A DNA stretch of 64,000 nt from Stenotrophomonas sp. 24(2023) (GCF_030913365.1 NZ_CP133160.1:1612001-1676000); one strand, 5' to 3'. Positions 9,069 through 18,257 are shown, numbered from the stretch's first letter. Notes: generated by a model from the sequence alone, not told the origin. Program-made: numbers and translations.

Positions 9069-10131
9069 ACGGCAGGATGGCCTCCAGGCGCTGCGGCTGG
9101 TCGCGGCGCTTCTGGTGGTCATCACCCATGCCAGCTTCTACACGCATGAGCGCCTGAACAGCCAGATGCCGATCTGGAGCCCCGGCGCCATCGGCGTGGA
9201 CATCTTCTTCGTCATCAGCGGCTTCGTGATGATGCTGACTGCTGACAGCTTCATCAACCGGCCCGATGGATGGAAGGTCTTCGCGGCCCGCCGGGTGCTC
9301 AGGATCGTGCCGATGTACTGGCTGGCGACCACCATCAAGCTGATCTCGCTGCTGGTGGTGCCCAGCGTCGTTCTTCATGCCGAACTGGATGCCGTCAAGG
9401 TGGTGCTGTCCTACCTGCTGCTTCCCAGCACGAACGTCGATGGACGCTTCGAACCCTTGCTGGGGGTGGGCTGGACACTCATCTTCGAGATGTTCTTCTA
9501 CGCGATATTCACCATCGCCCTGCTGCTGCGGACCAACGTGATCGCATTCGTGGGGTGCGTGCTGGGCACCTGCACGGTCATCGCCCTGTTCCGTGAGCCG
9601 GGCTGGAACGCGGCGACCATGTATTTCAACCCGATCGTCTGCTTCTTCTTCGTCGGCATGATCTACGCCGTCATCAAGGACAAGGTGGATGCACGGGTGC
9701 TGCTGGCCATCAGCACGGTCGGCCTGGTCGCCCTGGCCTTGGGCAACCTCGTGTTCGGAATGGACATTGCCGCCAAGGCGCGCAACGTTGGCGGCTTCCT
9801 TACTGCCAGCCTGATCGTCCTGTTCTGCATCGGCGCCGAACCGTGGCTCAAGGGACGGATTCCCAAGTGGGTGCTGTTCCTGGGCGAAGCCTCCTACGCG
9901 CTGTACCTGTTCCACCCGCTGATATCGCCCGCCGTTCCGGAAGTCCTCAAGCGCCTGGGCATCGATGCGCCGGCGGTATCGATGGTCCTGAGCGTTGTCG
10001 CGGCCCTGGTGGGCGCGTCGATCATCCACGTGGCCATCGAAAAGCCGGTCACGCGTTGGCTCAGGCCCCTCATTCCCTATGCGGGCGGACGCCAGGACAC
10101 CACGATGGGAGTCGGCCTTTCAAAGCCTTGA
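9055..10131 (+). CDS. Acyltransferase-3 family membrane protein (OafA/GumF-like)
   Basis: Integral membrane O-acyltransferase that decorates polysaccharide with acetyl or related groups. The 358 residues show the family signatures: L-Q-A-L-R-L-V-A-A near residue 10 followed by the putative catalytic ITHAS histidine, then VDIFFVISGFVMM, and the R-R-V-L-R-I-V-P-M-Y element. About ten hydrophobic helices follow. A Y-A-L-Y-L-F-H-P segment near residue 285 is also typical. The start is ATG 9055, with AAGGAG upstream. An upstream ATG would add residues with no family similarity. It overlaps the polymerase gene. Together with the hexapeptide enzyme it suggests a heavily acylated polymer. Confidence 0.88.
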   Translation: MKGNERQDGLQALRLVAALLVVITHASFYTHERLNSQMPIWSPGAIGVDIFFVISGFVMMLTADSFINRPDGWKVFAARRVLRIVPMYWLATTIKLISLLVVPSVVLHAELDAVKVVLSYLLLPSTNVDGRFEPLLGVGWTLIFEMFFYAIFTIALLLRTNVIAFVGCVLGTCTVIALFREPGWNAATMYFNPIVCFFFVGMIYAVIKDKVDARVLLAISTVGLVALALGNLVFGMDIAAKARNVGGFLTASLIVLFCIGAEPWLKGRIPKWVLFLGEASYALYLFHPLISPAVPEVLKRLGIDAPAVSMVLSVVAALVGASIIHVAIEKPVTRWLRPLIPYAGGRQDTTMGVGLSKP

Positions 10132-10141
10132 GTGCAACGGA

Positions 10142-11182
10142 ATGAACATCAGAACACTTCACATCACCAACGCGTACCCGTGCGAAGGAACGCCCGAGTA
10201 CGGCGTCTTCGTCAAAGAACAGATCGAATCGCTGCCTGATACCGTCCACAGCACGGTCGTGTTCATCAATGGCAGGGAGCAGGGGAAGAAGGCCTACCTT
10301 TCGGCCATACGGACGATCCGCGGCAAGCTTGGGGAATGCGATGTCGTGCATTGCCATCATGCGTACTCGCTGTTCGTCGCAGCGCTGGCCGGCGTGCCGG
10401 GCAGGAAGCCGATCGTGCTCTCCTTCCTCAACGACTGGACCCACGAGGTGAAGGGCCTGCGCGTTGGCTGGCTAAAGCGCATGGCCTGCCGGATCGCGGT
10501 CTCACTGGCATCGCGTGTCATCTTCAAGAGCCCGGTTCCGGCCGAACTGGCGGGCAACGGCAAGGTCCTGAACCTTCCCAATGGCGTGGATGCCGACTTC
10601 TTCTCCCTGGGGGACAGGGCAGCAGCCAAGGCCGAACTCGGCCTGGCCGCCGATGTGGACTATCTGCTGTTCGTCAGTTCCAAGAACAAGTTCCGCGAGC
10701 AGAAGCGCTACGACATCTTCAGCAAGGTCATCGAGCAGGTCAGGCTCGGCAACCCGCACCTGAAAATCGAGGAACTGGTCATGGTGGGCCAGCAGCGGCA
10801 GACGGTGCCGTTGATGTTCGCTGCCGCGTCCGTGCACGTGCTGACGTCCGATTACGAGGGCTCCCCGAACTCGGTCAAGGAATCCCTGTCCTGCGGCACG
10901 CCGGTGGTTGCGCGCGATGTCGGCAACGTACGCGACATGCTCACGCACGTTCCCGGTTCGGCCGTGGTGGCAGACAGCGATCCTGCCGTGATCGCCCATG
11001 CGGTCACGTCCGTGCTGTCGCAGCGTGCAGCGGCCGAGCACACCCGTGCGGCCTTCCTGGCAACCGGCATCACCCGGCAGGTGATCGCCCAGCGCCTGGC
11101 CGGCATCTACACCGAGCTGGCCGGCGCTGGCCGCGCGCCGCCGGTCCAGGGACGCACCTCGGTGCCGGGGAAGGCGCCATGA
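10142..11182 (+). CDS. Glycosyltransferase, GT4-like (GT-B fold)
   Basis: Cytoplasmic retaining glycosyltransferase of 346 residues adding a sugar to the growing lipid-linked unit. The N-terminal domain has the pattern T-N-A-Y-P near residue 9. The C-terminal domain carries the GT4 nucleotide-sugar motif with the E-x7-E signature (YEGSPNSVKESLSCGTPVV, about residue 238), and an LPNGVD hinge element near residue 145. Donor and acceptor cannot be told from sequence. It starts ten bases after the acyltransferase stop, and its own stop overlaps the next gene by four bases (ATGA), consistent with one operon. Confidence 0.85.
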   Translation: MNIRTLHITNAYPCEGTPEYGVFVKEQIESLPDTVHSTVVFINGREQGKKAYLSAIRTIRGKLGECDVVHCHHAYSLFVAALAGVPGRKPIVLSFLNDWTHEVKGLRVGWLKRMACRIAVSLASRVIFKSPVPAELAGNGKVLNLPNGVDADFFSLGDRAAAKAELGLAADVDYLLFVSSKNKFREQKRYDIFSKVIEQVRLGNPHLKIEELVMVGQQRQTVPLMFAAASVHVLTSDYEGSPNSVKESLSCGTPVVARDVGNVRDMLTHVPGSAVVADSDPAVIAHAVTSVLSQRAAAEHTRAAFLATGITRQVIAQRLAGIYTELAGAGRAPPVQGRTSVPGKAP

Positions 11183-12276
11183 ACCGGACCCTGCGGATTC
11201 TCGGCATTCGTGGCGTCCCCGCTGCCCATGGCGGCTTTGAGACGTTTGCCGAATACCTGTCCCTTCATCTGGTCGAGCGTGGCTGGCGCGTGATCGTCTA
11301 CTGCCAGGAAGATGAGGGCGATGGCATCTGGGAGGACACCTGGAATGGCATCGAGCGCGTGCACATTCCCGTGTCGCGGCCCGGCCCGCTCGGGACGATC
11401 CTGTTCGACTGGAAATCCATCACCCACGCGGCCCGGCATCGCGATACCTGCCTGACGCTGGGTTACAACACGGCCGTGTTCTGCGCACGGCTGCGGGCAC
11501 GGGGCATCCGCAATGTCATCAACATGGATGGCATTGAATGGTCACGCGCGAAGTGGGGCGCCGCCGCCAAGTCCTGGTTCTGGCTCAATGACTGGGCGGG
11601 CAGCTGGCTGGGCAACCACCTGGTGGCCGACCACCCGGAGATCAAACGGCACCTTTCCACGCGCACCCGCGCGGCAAAGATCACGACCATCGCATATGGG
11701 GCCGAGCAGGTCTCCCATGCCTCTGAAGCCCCTGTCCTTGCCCTGGGGCTCCAGCCCGGCCGGTACCTGACCCTGATCGCCCGCGCCGAGCCGGAAAATT
11801 CGGTACTGGACGTGGTCCGCGCGTTTTCGCGCAAGCCCCGGGGCTACACCCTGCTGGTCCTGGGCCATTACGCCCCCGAGCACCCGTACCAGAACAGCGT
11901 GCTGGCCGCGGCGAGCGATGAAGTCCTGTTCGCAGGGGCCATTTACGACAAGACCATCGTCCAGGCACTGCGCTTCCACTGCGCGGCCTACGTGCATGGC
12001 CACCAGGTAGGCGGCACCAACCCGTCCCTGGTGGAAGCCCTGGGGGCCGGCAACGCGGTCATCGCCCATGACAACCGGTTCAATCGCTGGGTGGCAGGCG
12101 ATGGCGCCCGCTACTTCAGCGGCGAAGATGCGTTCGCGGACGTGCTGGAAGCGATCAGCGCATCGCCCGAACTGCTGGTCGCCATGAAGCAGTCCAGCAG
12201 CCAGCGCTTCCAGAATGGCCTGACCTGGCCCTGCATCCTTGAGCAGTACGAGCAGTTGCTGGAGCAGTTCCTCTAG
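11179..12276 (+). CDS. DUF1972-type glycosyltransferase (rhamnosyltransferase-like)
   Basis: 365-residue GT-B glycosyltransferase. The N-terminus (ILGIRGVPAAHGGFETFAEY) is the hallmark of the DUF1972 domain found in beta-1,4-rhamnosyltransferases such as WchF/Cps2T. The C-terminal part has the GT4-like GGTNPSLVEALGAGNAVI element with the conserved glutamate. The rhamnose specificity is only a family tendency. The ATG overlaps the preceding stop, and this is the last gene of the polysaccharide operon; tRNA-Arg follows 58 bp downstream. Confidence 0.87.
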   Translation: MNRTLRILGIRGVPAAHGGFETFAEYLSLHLVERGWRVIVYCQEDEGDGIWEDTWNGIERVHIPVSRPGPLGTILFDWKSITHAARHRDTCLTLGYNTAVFCARLRARGIRNVINMDGIEWSRAKWGAAAKSWFWLNDWAGSWLGNHLVADHPEIKRHLSTRTRAAKITTIAYGAEQVSHASEAPVLALGLQPGRYLTLIARAEPENSVLDVVRAFSRKPRGYTLLVLGHYAPEHPYQNSVLAAASDEVLFAGAIYDKTIVQALRFHCAAYVHGHQVGGTNPSLVEALGAGNAVIAHDNRFNRWVAGDGARYFSGEDAFADVLEAISASPELLVAMKQSSSQRFQNGLTWPCILEQYEQLLEQFL

Positions 12277-12292
12277 GCCACGGCCCGGGTGA

Positions 12293-12323
12293 TTGCACAG
12301 CCCGGACCGATTTCCGCTACACT
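12293..12323 (+). promoter_or_regulatory. Probable promoter of tRNA-Arg
   Basis: TTGCAC (12293-12298) and TACACT (12318-12323) are separated by 19 bases, with the tRNA beginning 11 bases after the -10. The spacing is one to two bases long, so confidence is moderate. Confidence 0.45.
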
Positions 12324-12334
12324 ATCCGGCCTGC

Positions 12335-12411
12335 GCGCCCGTAGCTCAGCCGGATAGAGTAGTGGCTTCCGAAGCCATTGGTCGGGGGTTCGAATCCCTC
12401 CGGGCGCGCCA
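12335..12411 (+). tRNA. tRNA-Arg (anticodon CCG)
   Basis: A 77-nt cloverleaf. The acceptor stem GCGCCCG pairs with CGGGCGC, followed by discriminator G and an encoded CCA. The D-arm contains GTAGCTCAGC. The anticodon stem GTGGC/GCCAT encloses the loop TTCCGAA with CCG at 12369-12371, reading the CGG arginine codon common in this GC-rich genome. The T-arm has GGTTCGAATCC. No copy of the 3' end is seen downstream, so there is no sign that the tRNA served as an integration site here. Confidence 0.98.
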
Positions 12412-12498
12412 TCTTTCCCTGCCGGTTCCCTCTGCCAATCGGCACGGCGGGAACTGCTGCATCTGGACGCGCCATCGCGCATCGCCAACACTGCCGGA

Positions 12499-13608
12499 AT
12501 GACTCCTCCGGATCTGCTCAACCTGGCCGCAGCAGGCGCCGTCATCGGCCTCACCGCGCTGGCCGCGGTCCAGGCCAGTGCGCTGCGTACGCCCGCCATG
12601 CGCTACCTGGCCGCCCTGTTGGCCTGCTTCGCGCTGGCCAACCTGATGGGCGTGGTGCTGCATGCCGGTGCCGGCGGATTGCCACCGCGCGCGGTGGGAT
12701 GGCTGCGGGCCATCGAAGTTCCCATGGCCTATCTGCTGGGCCCCCTGCTGCTTGCCAGCATCCGGGCATACGATGCGCCGCTTTCGCGACTGGCACTGCA
12801 GATGCACCTGCTGCCCGCCGGTATCGCGCTGGTGCTGTGCCTGGCCCATGCGGGCCGGGGCGGAACCGTCCCGCCGCTGATCTTCCACGGCTGGCTTGCC
12901 CAAGGCGCGGTCTGCATGGCCATCGCGTCGTGGCATGTGCGCCGCTGGCAACGCACCCGGGAACAGCCGGCCGGCCGGCCGCTGCCCCTGTACGGGCTGA
13001 TCGCCAGCATGGCCCTGTGCTGGATCGTCAGTGCACTGGACCGCTGGCCCCCGGTGGGGGGGGACGCCCTGCCCTGGCTGGTGGATGCCCTGCGCTGGAT
13101 GGCCACGTTGATGATGTACCTGCTTGCCGCCTGCGTGCTGCGCCGCCCGGCACCTGCCGTGCGTGATGCGGCTCTCGCGCCGGTGCTGGCTCACGGCGAT
13201 GCGCCCACCGATACGCGCTACCAGCGTTCGGGAATCGCCACGGCACAGTGCCGGCAGATTGCCGGCCAGCTGGAACACCTGATGGGCAGCGCGCAGCTGT
13301 ACCGCGATCCCGCGCTGGACCTGTCATGCCTGAGCCAACGCAGCGGCTGGCCTCCGAACCACATATCGCAGGCGCTGAACCAGGGGCTGGGCCTGAACTT
13401 CTTCGAGTTCGTCAACGGGTTCCGCGTCGATGCCGCGAAAGCCTCCCTGTCCGATCCCGATGACCCGCGCAGCGTGCTGGACATCGCCCTGGCTTCCGGC
13501 TTCGGCAGCAAGTCCACGTTCAACACCGTGTTCAAGCGCCTGGTCGGCACCACGCCGCGCCAATACCGCCATCAGCAGCTGAAAGACGCCACGCCCGCCG
13601 GCCAGTGA
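12499..13608 (+). CDS. Membrane-anchored AraC-family transcriptional regulator
   Basis: 369-residue regulator with two parts. The first about 215 residues hold roughly seven hydrophobic helices, as in the 7TM-type AraC regulators. The last about 110 residues hold an AraC/XylS double helix-turn-helix: the first helix pair lies around the SCLSQRSGWPPNHISQALN segment. The second contains LDIALASGFGSKSTFNTVFK, ending with the family signature G-T-T-P-R-Q-Y-R. It probably senses a membrane or periplasmic cue. The adjacent exported retropepsin-like gene starts 79 bp downstream on the same strand and is the likely target or partner. The start is ATG 12499; upstream sequence to the tRNA is only 87 bp. 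Confidence 0.88.
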   Translation: MTPPDLLNLAAAGAVIGLTALAAVQASALRTPAMRYLAALLACFALANLMGVVLHAGAGGLPPRAVGWLRAIEVPMAYLLGPLLLASIRAYDAPLSRLALQMHLLPAGIALVLCLAHAGRGGTVPPLIFHGWLAQGAVCMAIASWHVRRWQRTREQPAGRPLPLYGLIASMALCWIVSALDRWPPVGGDALPWLVDALRWMATLMMYLLAACVLRRPAPAVRDAALAPVLAHGDAPTDTRYQRSGIATAQCRQIAGQLEHLMGSAQLYRDPALDLSCLSQRSGWPPNHISQALNQGLGLNFFEFVNGFRVDAAKASLSDPDDPRSVLDIALASGFGSKSTFNTVFKRLVGTTPRQYRHQQLKDATPAGQ

Positions 13609-13687
13609 ACGCCCGGTCCGGCAGGATCGGGCGACCGGGGTGGCGCCGGACGCTGGAATCTCCCTGTCATCGACCCGGGAGTCCCCC

Positions 13688-15601
13688 ATGCGGTACTTCA
13701 TTGCCCTCGCAGCGGCCTTGCTGTGGGTCCACGCCGTTTCCGCCCAGGCCCCCGATGCGACGGCGGTGCTTGACCGTGCCAGATCCGCCAGCGGAGGCCC
13801 GCAGTGGGACACCGTGAAGACCCTGCAGCTGCAGGGGGAACGCTCGGCCGGCGGGCTCTCCGGAGCCTGGCAGCTGCAGCAGGATGTGCGGGGCGGCCGT
13901 TATGCGGAAGCCTCGCACCAGGGCGGTTTCGACTACGCCAGCGGCTACGACGGCCAGCAGGTGTGGCGGCTTGACCCCGGCGGCGAGGTCGGCCTGCTCG
14001 ATGGCCCGGTGCCGCGCCGCGCCGCCGCCAGCCAGGCCTGGCTGGCCGCCCGTGGCTACTGGTCCGCGCAGCGGCCGGCCCACTTCGGGCCACTGCGTCG
14101 GCAGTACCTGGGCCGGCATGCGTACCACGTGCTGCCAGCCACGCCGGCCGGTGGCGATCCGCTGGAGCTGTGGTTCGAGGTCCGCTCCGGCCTGCTGCGA
14201 CGGGTCGTGCTGCCGACCGCGGGGGGCGCCAGCATCCGCACCTTCAGCGATCACCGCCGGGTGCAGGGCCTGCTGCTGCCGCACCGGATAACCGTGGACA
14301 GCACCGACGCGGCCGGGCACAGCGACCCACGCCTGCGCAGCGAGGTGCGCGTGCAGCACCATGCCGTCAACGGCGCGCTCGCGGACAGTGCCTTCGCCCC
14401 GCCCGCCATGCCCAACGACGCGTACATCGCCACCCCCACCGGTACCACGCAGGTGCCCTTCGACCTGGTCAACAACCATGCCTACATCGATGCCGAGGTG
14501 GATGGGCAGCCAGCCAGGTTCCTGGTCGATACCGGTGCGGCCAACCTGCTGACCCCGGCAGCGGCGCGGCGCCTGGGCCTCGCCGCGTCCGGCCAGCTCA
14601 GCATCGGTGGCGCCGGGGACAGTACCGTGGCCCTGAGCATGGCGCGTGCCAGGCACCTGCGCATCGGTGACGCCCACCTGCCCTCGCCCGTGTTCTATGT
14701 GGTGGACCTGGGCCAGCAGCTGGATTCGATGGGCACGCAGTACGATGGCTACATCGGCTATGAGACCTTCCGCCGCTTTGCCGCCACGCTCGACTATGGC
14801 GCGCGCCGGCTGCAGCTGAGCGAGCCCGGGCGGTATGTACCGCCCGCCCACGCCACGGCACTGGCCTTCGAGCAGGATGCGTACGCGCCGGTCATCAACG
14901 CAACGCTTGACGGTGTTCCCCTGCGGCTGTGGGTGGATTCGGGCTCGCGCAATGCGCTGAGCCTGTTCAGCCCATTCGTGCATGCGCACCAGCTGCTGGA
15001 AAAATACGGTGCCGGCGAAGAGGCCGTCGTCGGATGGGGTATCGGGGGGCCCACGCGGTCGCACCCGGTGCGGCTGGGCCGGCTGCACCTGGCGGGCCAG
15101 GACATCGATGGGCTGGTCGGCGATCTGTCCACCGCCACCCGGGGGGCACTGGCACTTCCCGACTATGGTGCCCTGCTGGGGGGCGCCCTGCTGCGCCGCT
15201 TCACGGTCGGCCTGGATTACCAGGCAAAGCGCATGTACTTCGCACCCAATGCGGAAAATGCCGCCCCTCAGCCTTTTGACCGCAGCGGGCTGTGGCTGCA
15301 GGCCGGCAAGGACGTGCTGCAGGTGGGCGATGTGGCCAAAGGCAGTGCGGCCGCCGCCGCCGGGCTGGTGACGGACGACCAGCTCACCCGGATCGACGGC
15401 ATGCCGGTTTCCACCCGCAGCCTGGGCCAATGGCGGACCCTGCTGGCCGAGCGCCCGCCAGGCACCCCCGTAACCCTCACCTACCTGCGCAACGGCGTGC
15501 CCGGCACCACCACCCTGGTACTGGCCGAACGCATCCCGGTGCACTGGCCCCCGCTGCAGGGCCAGGATCGTGGCTCCCCGGCGGCAAGGCCGAACTTCTA
15601 A
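13688..15601 (+). CDS. Exported protein with two retropepsin-like aspartyl protease domains and a PDZ domain
   Basis: 637-residue protein with a clear signal peptide (MRYFIALAAALLWVHAVSAQ). An N-terminal beta-rich region (about 25-250) resembles outer-membrane lipoprotein-type folds and includes a CPBP-like Q-V-W-R-L stretch. Then come two aspartyl protease-like domains: the first with VDTGAANLL (Asp281), the second with VDSGSRNAL (Asp417). The C-terminus, about 540-620, is a PDZ domain (V-A-K-G-S-A-A-A-A-A-G-L followed by D-D-Q-L-T-R-I-D-G). Two half-sites in one chain could form an intramolecular pepsin-like dimer. Location is presumably periplasmic. The start is ATG 13688, where the signal peptide begins. 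Substrate unknown. Confidence 0.82.
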   Translation: MRYFIALAAALLWVHAVSAQAPDATAVLDRARSASGGPQWDTVKTLQLQGERSAGGLSGAWQLQQDVRGGRYAEASHQGGFDYASGYDGQQVWRLDPGGEVGLLDGPVPRRAAASQAWLAARGYWSAQRPAHFGPLRRQYLGRHAYHVLPATPAGGDPLELWFEVRSGLLRRVVLPTAGGASIRTFSDHRRVQGLLLPHRITVDSTDAAGHSDPRLRSEVRVQHHAVNGALADSAFAPPAMPNDAYIATPTGTTQVPFDLVNNHAYIDAEVDGQPARFLVDTGAANLLTPAAARRLGLAASGQLSIGGAGDSTVALSMARARHLRIGDAHLPSPVFYVVDLGQQLDSMGTQYDGYIGYETFRRFAATLDYGARRLQLSEPGRYVPPAHATALAFEQDAYAPVINATLDGVPLRLWVDSGSRNALSLFSPFVHAHQLLEKYGAGEEAVVGWGIGGPTRSHPVRLGRLHLAGQDIDGLVGDLSTATRGALALPDYGALLGGALLRRFTVGLDYQAKRMYFAPNAENAAPQPFDRSGLWLQAGKDVLQVGDVAKGSAAAAAGLVTDDQLTRIDGMPVSTRSLGQWRTLLAERPPGTPVTLTYLRNGVPGTTTLVLAERIPVHWPPLQGQDRGSPAARPNF

Positions 15602-15701
15602 TCAAGTTTTACGAATCATATGCATCCGATCGTACCCAGTGGAGGCGCACAGTAGCCCTGCCGCCGGACACCCCGTCCGGCATCCCCACGGAGAGATCGC
15701 C

Positions 15702-16724
15702 ATGAACATCGCACGCACATCCCTGGCTGCTGGCCTGCTGGCTGCCTCGATCGGCAGCGCCATCGCCGCCCCACCCAGCGAACCGGCCCCGCTGCAGCCG
15801 GTCGCCCGCTTCCTGCAGGCGCTCAACGGCAGTGGCGGCACGCCCATCGAACAACTCAGCCCGCAACAGGCCCGCAAGGTGCTGACCGACGCGCAGGCCG
15901 GCGCGACCCTGCCGCCGGCCGAGGTCAGCCACCTCACCATCCAGGCCGACGGCAAGCCGCTGCAGCTGGTGGTGGTCCGCCCGCCCAACACGACCGGCAA
16001 GACGCTACCGGTGTTCATGTTCTTCCACGGCGGTGGCTGGGTGCTGGGCGACTTCCCCACCCATGAACGGCTGATCCGCGATCTGGTCACCACTTCCGGT
16101 GCGGTGGCGGTGTACGTGGACTACACGCCCTCGCCCGAAGCGCGCTACCCGGTGGCCATCCGCCAGGCCTATGCGGCCACCCGCTGGGTGGCCGAGCATG
16201 GCGCGCAGATCGGCGTGGACGGTACGCGCCTGGCGCTGGCCGGCAACAGCGTGGGCGGCAACATGGTCGCGGCCGTGGCCCTGCAGGCCAAGGCCGCAGG
16301 CACGCCCGCCATCCGCTACGACCTGATGCTGTGGCCGGTGACCGATGCCAGCTTCGATACCGCGTCCTACCAGCGCTACGAGAACGGCTACTTCCTGTCA
16401 CGCAACATGATGACGTGGTTCTGGGATGCCTACACGACCGATCCGCAGCAGCGCGCGCAGATCCTCGCCTCGCCGCTGCGTGCCACCGCCGCGCAGCTGG
16501 CCGGCCTGCCGCCGACGCTGATCCAGACCGCCGAGCTGGACGTGCTGCGCGATGAGGGCGAAGCCTTCGGCCGCAAGCTGGACGAGGCCGGCGTGGCGGT
16601 CACCGTCACCCGCTACAACGGGCTGATCCACGATTACGGCCTGCTCAATGCACTCAGCGATGTACCGGCCGTGCGCGAAGCGCTGCGGCAGGCCGGTGAT
16701 GGCCTGCGTGAACACCTGAAGTAA
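15702..16724 (+). CDS. Exported alpha/beta hydrolase, HSL-type esterase
   Basis: 340-residue serine hydrolase with a signal peptide (MNIARTSLAAGLLAASIGSA). It has the hormone-sensitive-lipase oxyanion motif HGGGWVLGD near residue 110, the nucleophile elbow GNSVGGN near residue 182, a catalytic Asp in the TAELDVLRDEGE segment, and a His in the LIHDYG segment. These features are those of short-chain carboxylesterases. Note that the nucleophile motif is G-N-S-V-G-G, not the common G-D-S-A-G-G. It acts in the periplasm or outside. Ribosome site GGAGAG lies 8 bases before ATG 15702. Substrate cannot be inferred. Confidence 0.87.
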   Translation: MNIARTSLAAGLLAASIGSAIAAPPSEPAPLQPVARFLQALNGSGGTPIEQLSPQQARKVLTDAQAGATLPPAEVSHLTIQADGKPLQLVVVRPPNTTGKTLPVFMFFHGGGWVLGDFPTHERLIRDLVTTSGAVAVYVDYTPSPEARYPVAIRQAYAATRWVAEHGAQIGVDGTRLALAGNSVGGNMVAAVALQAKAAGTPAIRYDLMLWPVTDASFDTASYQRYENGYFLSRNMMTWFWDAYTTDPQQRAQILASPLRATAAQLAGLPPTLIQTAELDVLRDEGEAFGRKLDEAGVAVTVTRYNGLIHDYGLLNALSDVPAVREALRQAGDGLREHLK

Positions 16725-16734
16725 GCGCGGCAGG

Positions 16735-16765
16735 CCAGGGCGGCGTGCATCCCACGCCGCCCTGG
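16735..16765. terminator. Bidirectional terminator hairpin
   Basis: A perfect 13-bp stem (CCAGGGCGGCGTG and complement) with a five-base loop, lying between the convergent ends of the hydrolase gene (plus) and the GH109 gene (minus). Confidence 0.75.
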
Positions 16766-16784
16766 GCCGTTGCGCCAATGCCGG

Positions 16785-18140
16785 TCAGTACGTGCCGTTG
16801 AAGGCGAAGATCGGTTTGCGCTGCTGCCAGGCACCGGCGGTGAAATCCGGGAATTCCAGAGTCTGGAAGCCATTGGCGATCGACTGTTCGCTCAGGGGCG
16901 TGATCGCGCTCCAGGTCACCGCATCGTAGATGTCGATCGGCATCGGGGCCTTGGCCTTGAGCGCCTCGACGAAGGCATGGATGACGAACCAGTCCATGCC
17001 ACCGTGGCCGGCACTGGCGGCCGTGTCGGCGTGCTGCTTCCACAGCGGGTGCTCGTACTGGTCCTGGTAGGCCTTGAAGTCCTCCCACTGGTGCGGCGGA
17101 CTGCGGCCTTCGATGTGGATCGAGCGGTTCACGTCCATCCACAGCCCATGCGTGCCCTGCACGCGGAAGCCCATCGAATAGGGACGCGGCAACGAGGTGT
17201 CGTGTTGCAGCAGGATCGTTTCACCATTGGCGCAGGCCAGCGTGGTGGTGACGATGTCACCGAGCTTGAACGCGACCTTCGTGCTGGGGTGGGTGGTGCC
17301 GCCGCTCTTGGCCACGGTGTACTCATGCAGCCCGCGCGCCTTGCTGGCGAATGCATTGATGTGGGTGAAGCGGTTGCCCCGGTTGATGCCGGTGTACATC
17401 GCGCAGGGGCCGATGCCATGGCTGGGGTACAGCTCGCCATTGCGCTTGACCGAATGTTCGGTGCGCCAGCGCGCCTCGCTCCACCCCTGCGGGCCGAACT
17501 CCACGCCGCTGTCATAGGGCTGGTCGGGATTGCCGGAATTGAACTTCACCCCACGCAGATCGTGCTGGTAGCCCGCCTGCAGGTGCACCAGCTCGCCGAA
17601 CAGGCCGGCGCGCACCATCTGCAGCGCGGCCATCACATCGCGCCGGTAGCACACGTTTTCCAGCAGCATGTACGGCGTGCGGGTTTCCAGCTGGGTCTTG
17701 AGCACGTCCCAGTGATCCTGCAGGGTAATGCCCGCCACCACTTCACAGCCGACGGCGACGCCTGCCTGCATCGCGGCAATGGCCATCGGTGCGTGGTACT
17801 CCCAGGGCGTGGCGATGATCACCCCGTCGATACCCTTCTGTTCCAGCAGGCGCTTCCAGGCCTGGGCATCGCGGTCCTGCCCGTAGGCCTTCGGTGCCGG
17901 CTTGCCCGCCTTGGCGACCATGTCCATCGCACGGCCCAGCATGATCGGCTCGATATCGCACAGCGCGACCATCTCCACATCGTCACGCCGCACCAGCTCG
18001 GTCAGCAGTGTCTGGCCGCGCAGGCCGGTGCCGATCATGGCCAGGCGTACCGTGCGCCCGCGTGCCCAGGCCGGCGTCTGCGGCAACAGGCTGCTGGCCG
18101 CAACGGCCGCGCCGGCAGCAATGAATTCCCTACGTTTCAT
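16785..18140 (-). CDS. GH109 family alpha-N-acetylgalactosaminidase, Tat-exported
   Basis: Exported NAD-dependent glycosidase of the Gfo/Idh/MocA fold. GH109 enzymes remove terminal alpha-GalNAc using a bound NAD+ in an oxidation-elimination mechanism. Of 451 residues, the first 26 form a twin-arginine signal (MKRREFIAAGAAVAASS). The nucleotide-binding motif IGTGLRG is at about 36, and CDIEP near 61. The YPSH segment (Tyr238, His241) matches the catalytic Tyr-x-x-His of the characterised enzyme. The full-length N- and C-terminal domains are present. It stands divergent to agaS, with AgaR-like boxes between, so it is almost certainly part of the GalNAc regulon and feeds free GalNAc to the permease. 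Specificity beyond GalNAc is not proven. Confidence 0.88.
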   Translation of the reverse strand: MKRREFIAAGAAVAASSLLPQTPAWARGRTVRLAMIGTGLRGQTLLTELVRRDDVEMVALCDIEPIMLGRAMDMVAKAGKPAPKAYGQDRDAQAWKRLLEQKGIDGVIIATPWEYHAPMAIAAMQAGVAVGCEVVAGITLQDHWDVLKTQLETRTPYMLLENVCYRRDVMAALQMVRAGLFGELVHLQAGYQHDLRGVKFNSGNPDQPYDSGVEFGPQGWSEARWRTEHSVKRNGELYPSHGIGPCAMYTGINRGNRFTHINAFASKARGLHEYTVAKSGGTTHPSTKVAFKLGDIVTTTLACANGETILLQHDTSLPRPYSMGFRVQGTHGLWMDVNRSIHIEGRSPPHQWEDFKAYQDQYEHPLWKQHADTAASAGHGGMDWFVIHAFVEALKAKAPMPIDIYDAVTWSAITPLSEQSIANGFQTLEFPDFTAGAWQQRKPIFAFNGTY

Positions 18141-18257
18141 GCAAACAGTCCCTCCTCCAGGAATCGCACCAGCCGTTGCCGCCGCGAAGGATGTTGGCCG
18201 CCGGCCCGGGCCGGCAACGGCCGGGTGCGTCGTGCAGGTGACCAGCGCGTGCGATCG

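Noticed and set aside
12335..12411. tRNA-Arg as an attachment site for an integrated element
   Set aside because: No repeat of the tRNA 3' end and no integrase seen nearby; the neighbouring genes look like ordinary chromosome.
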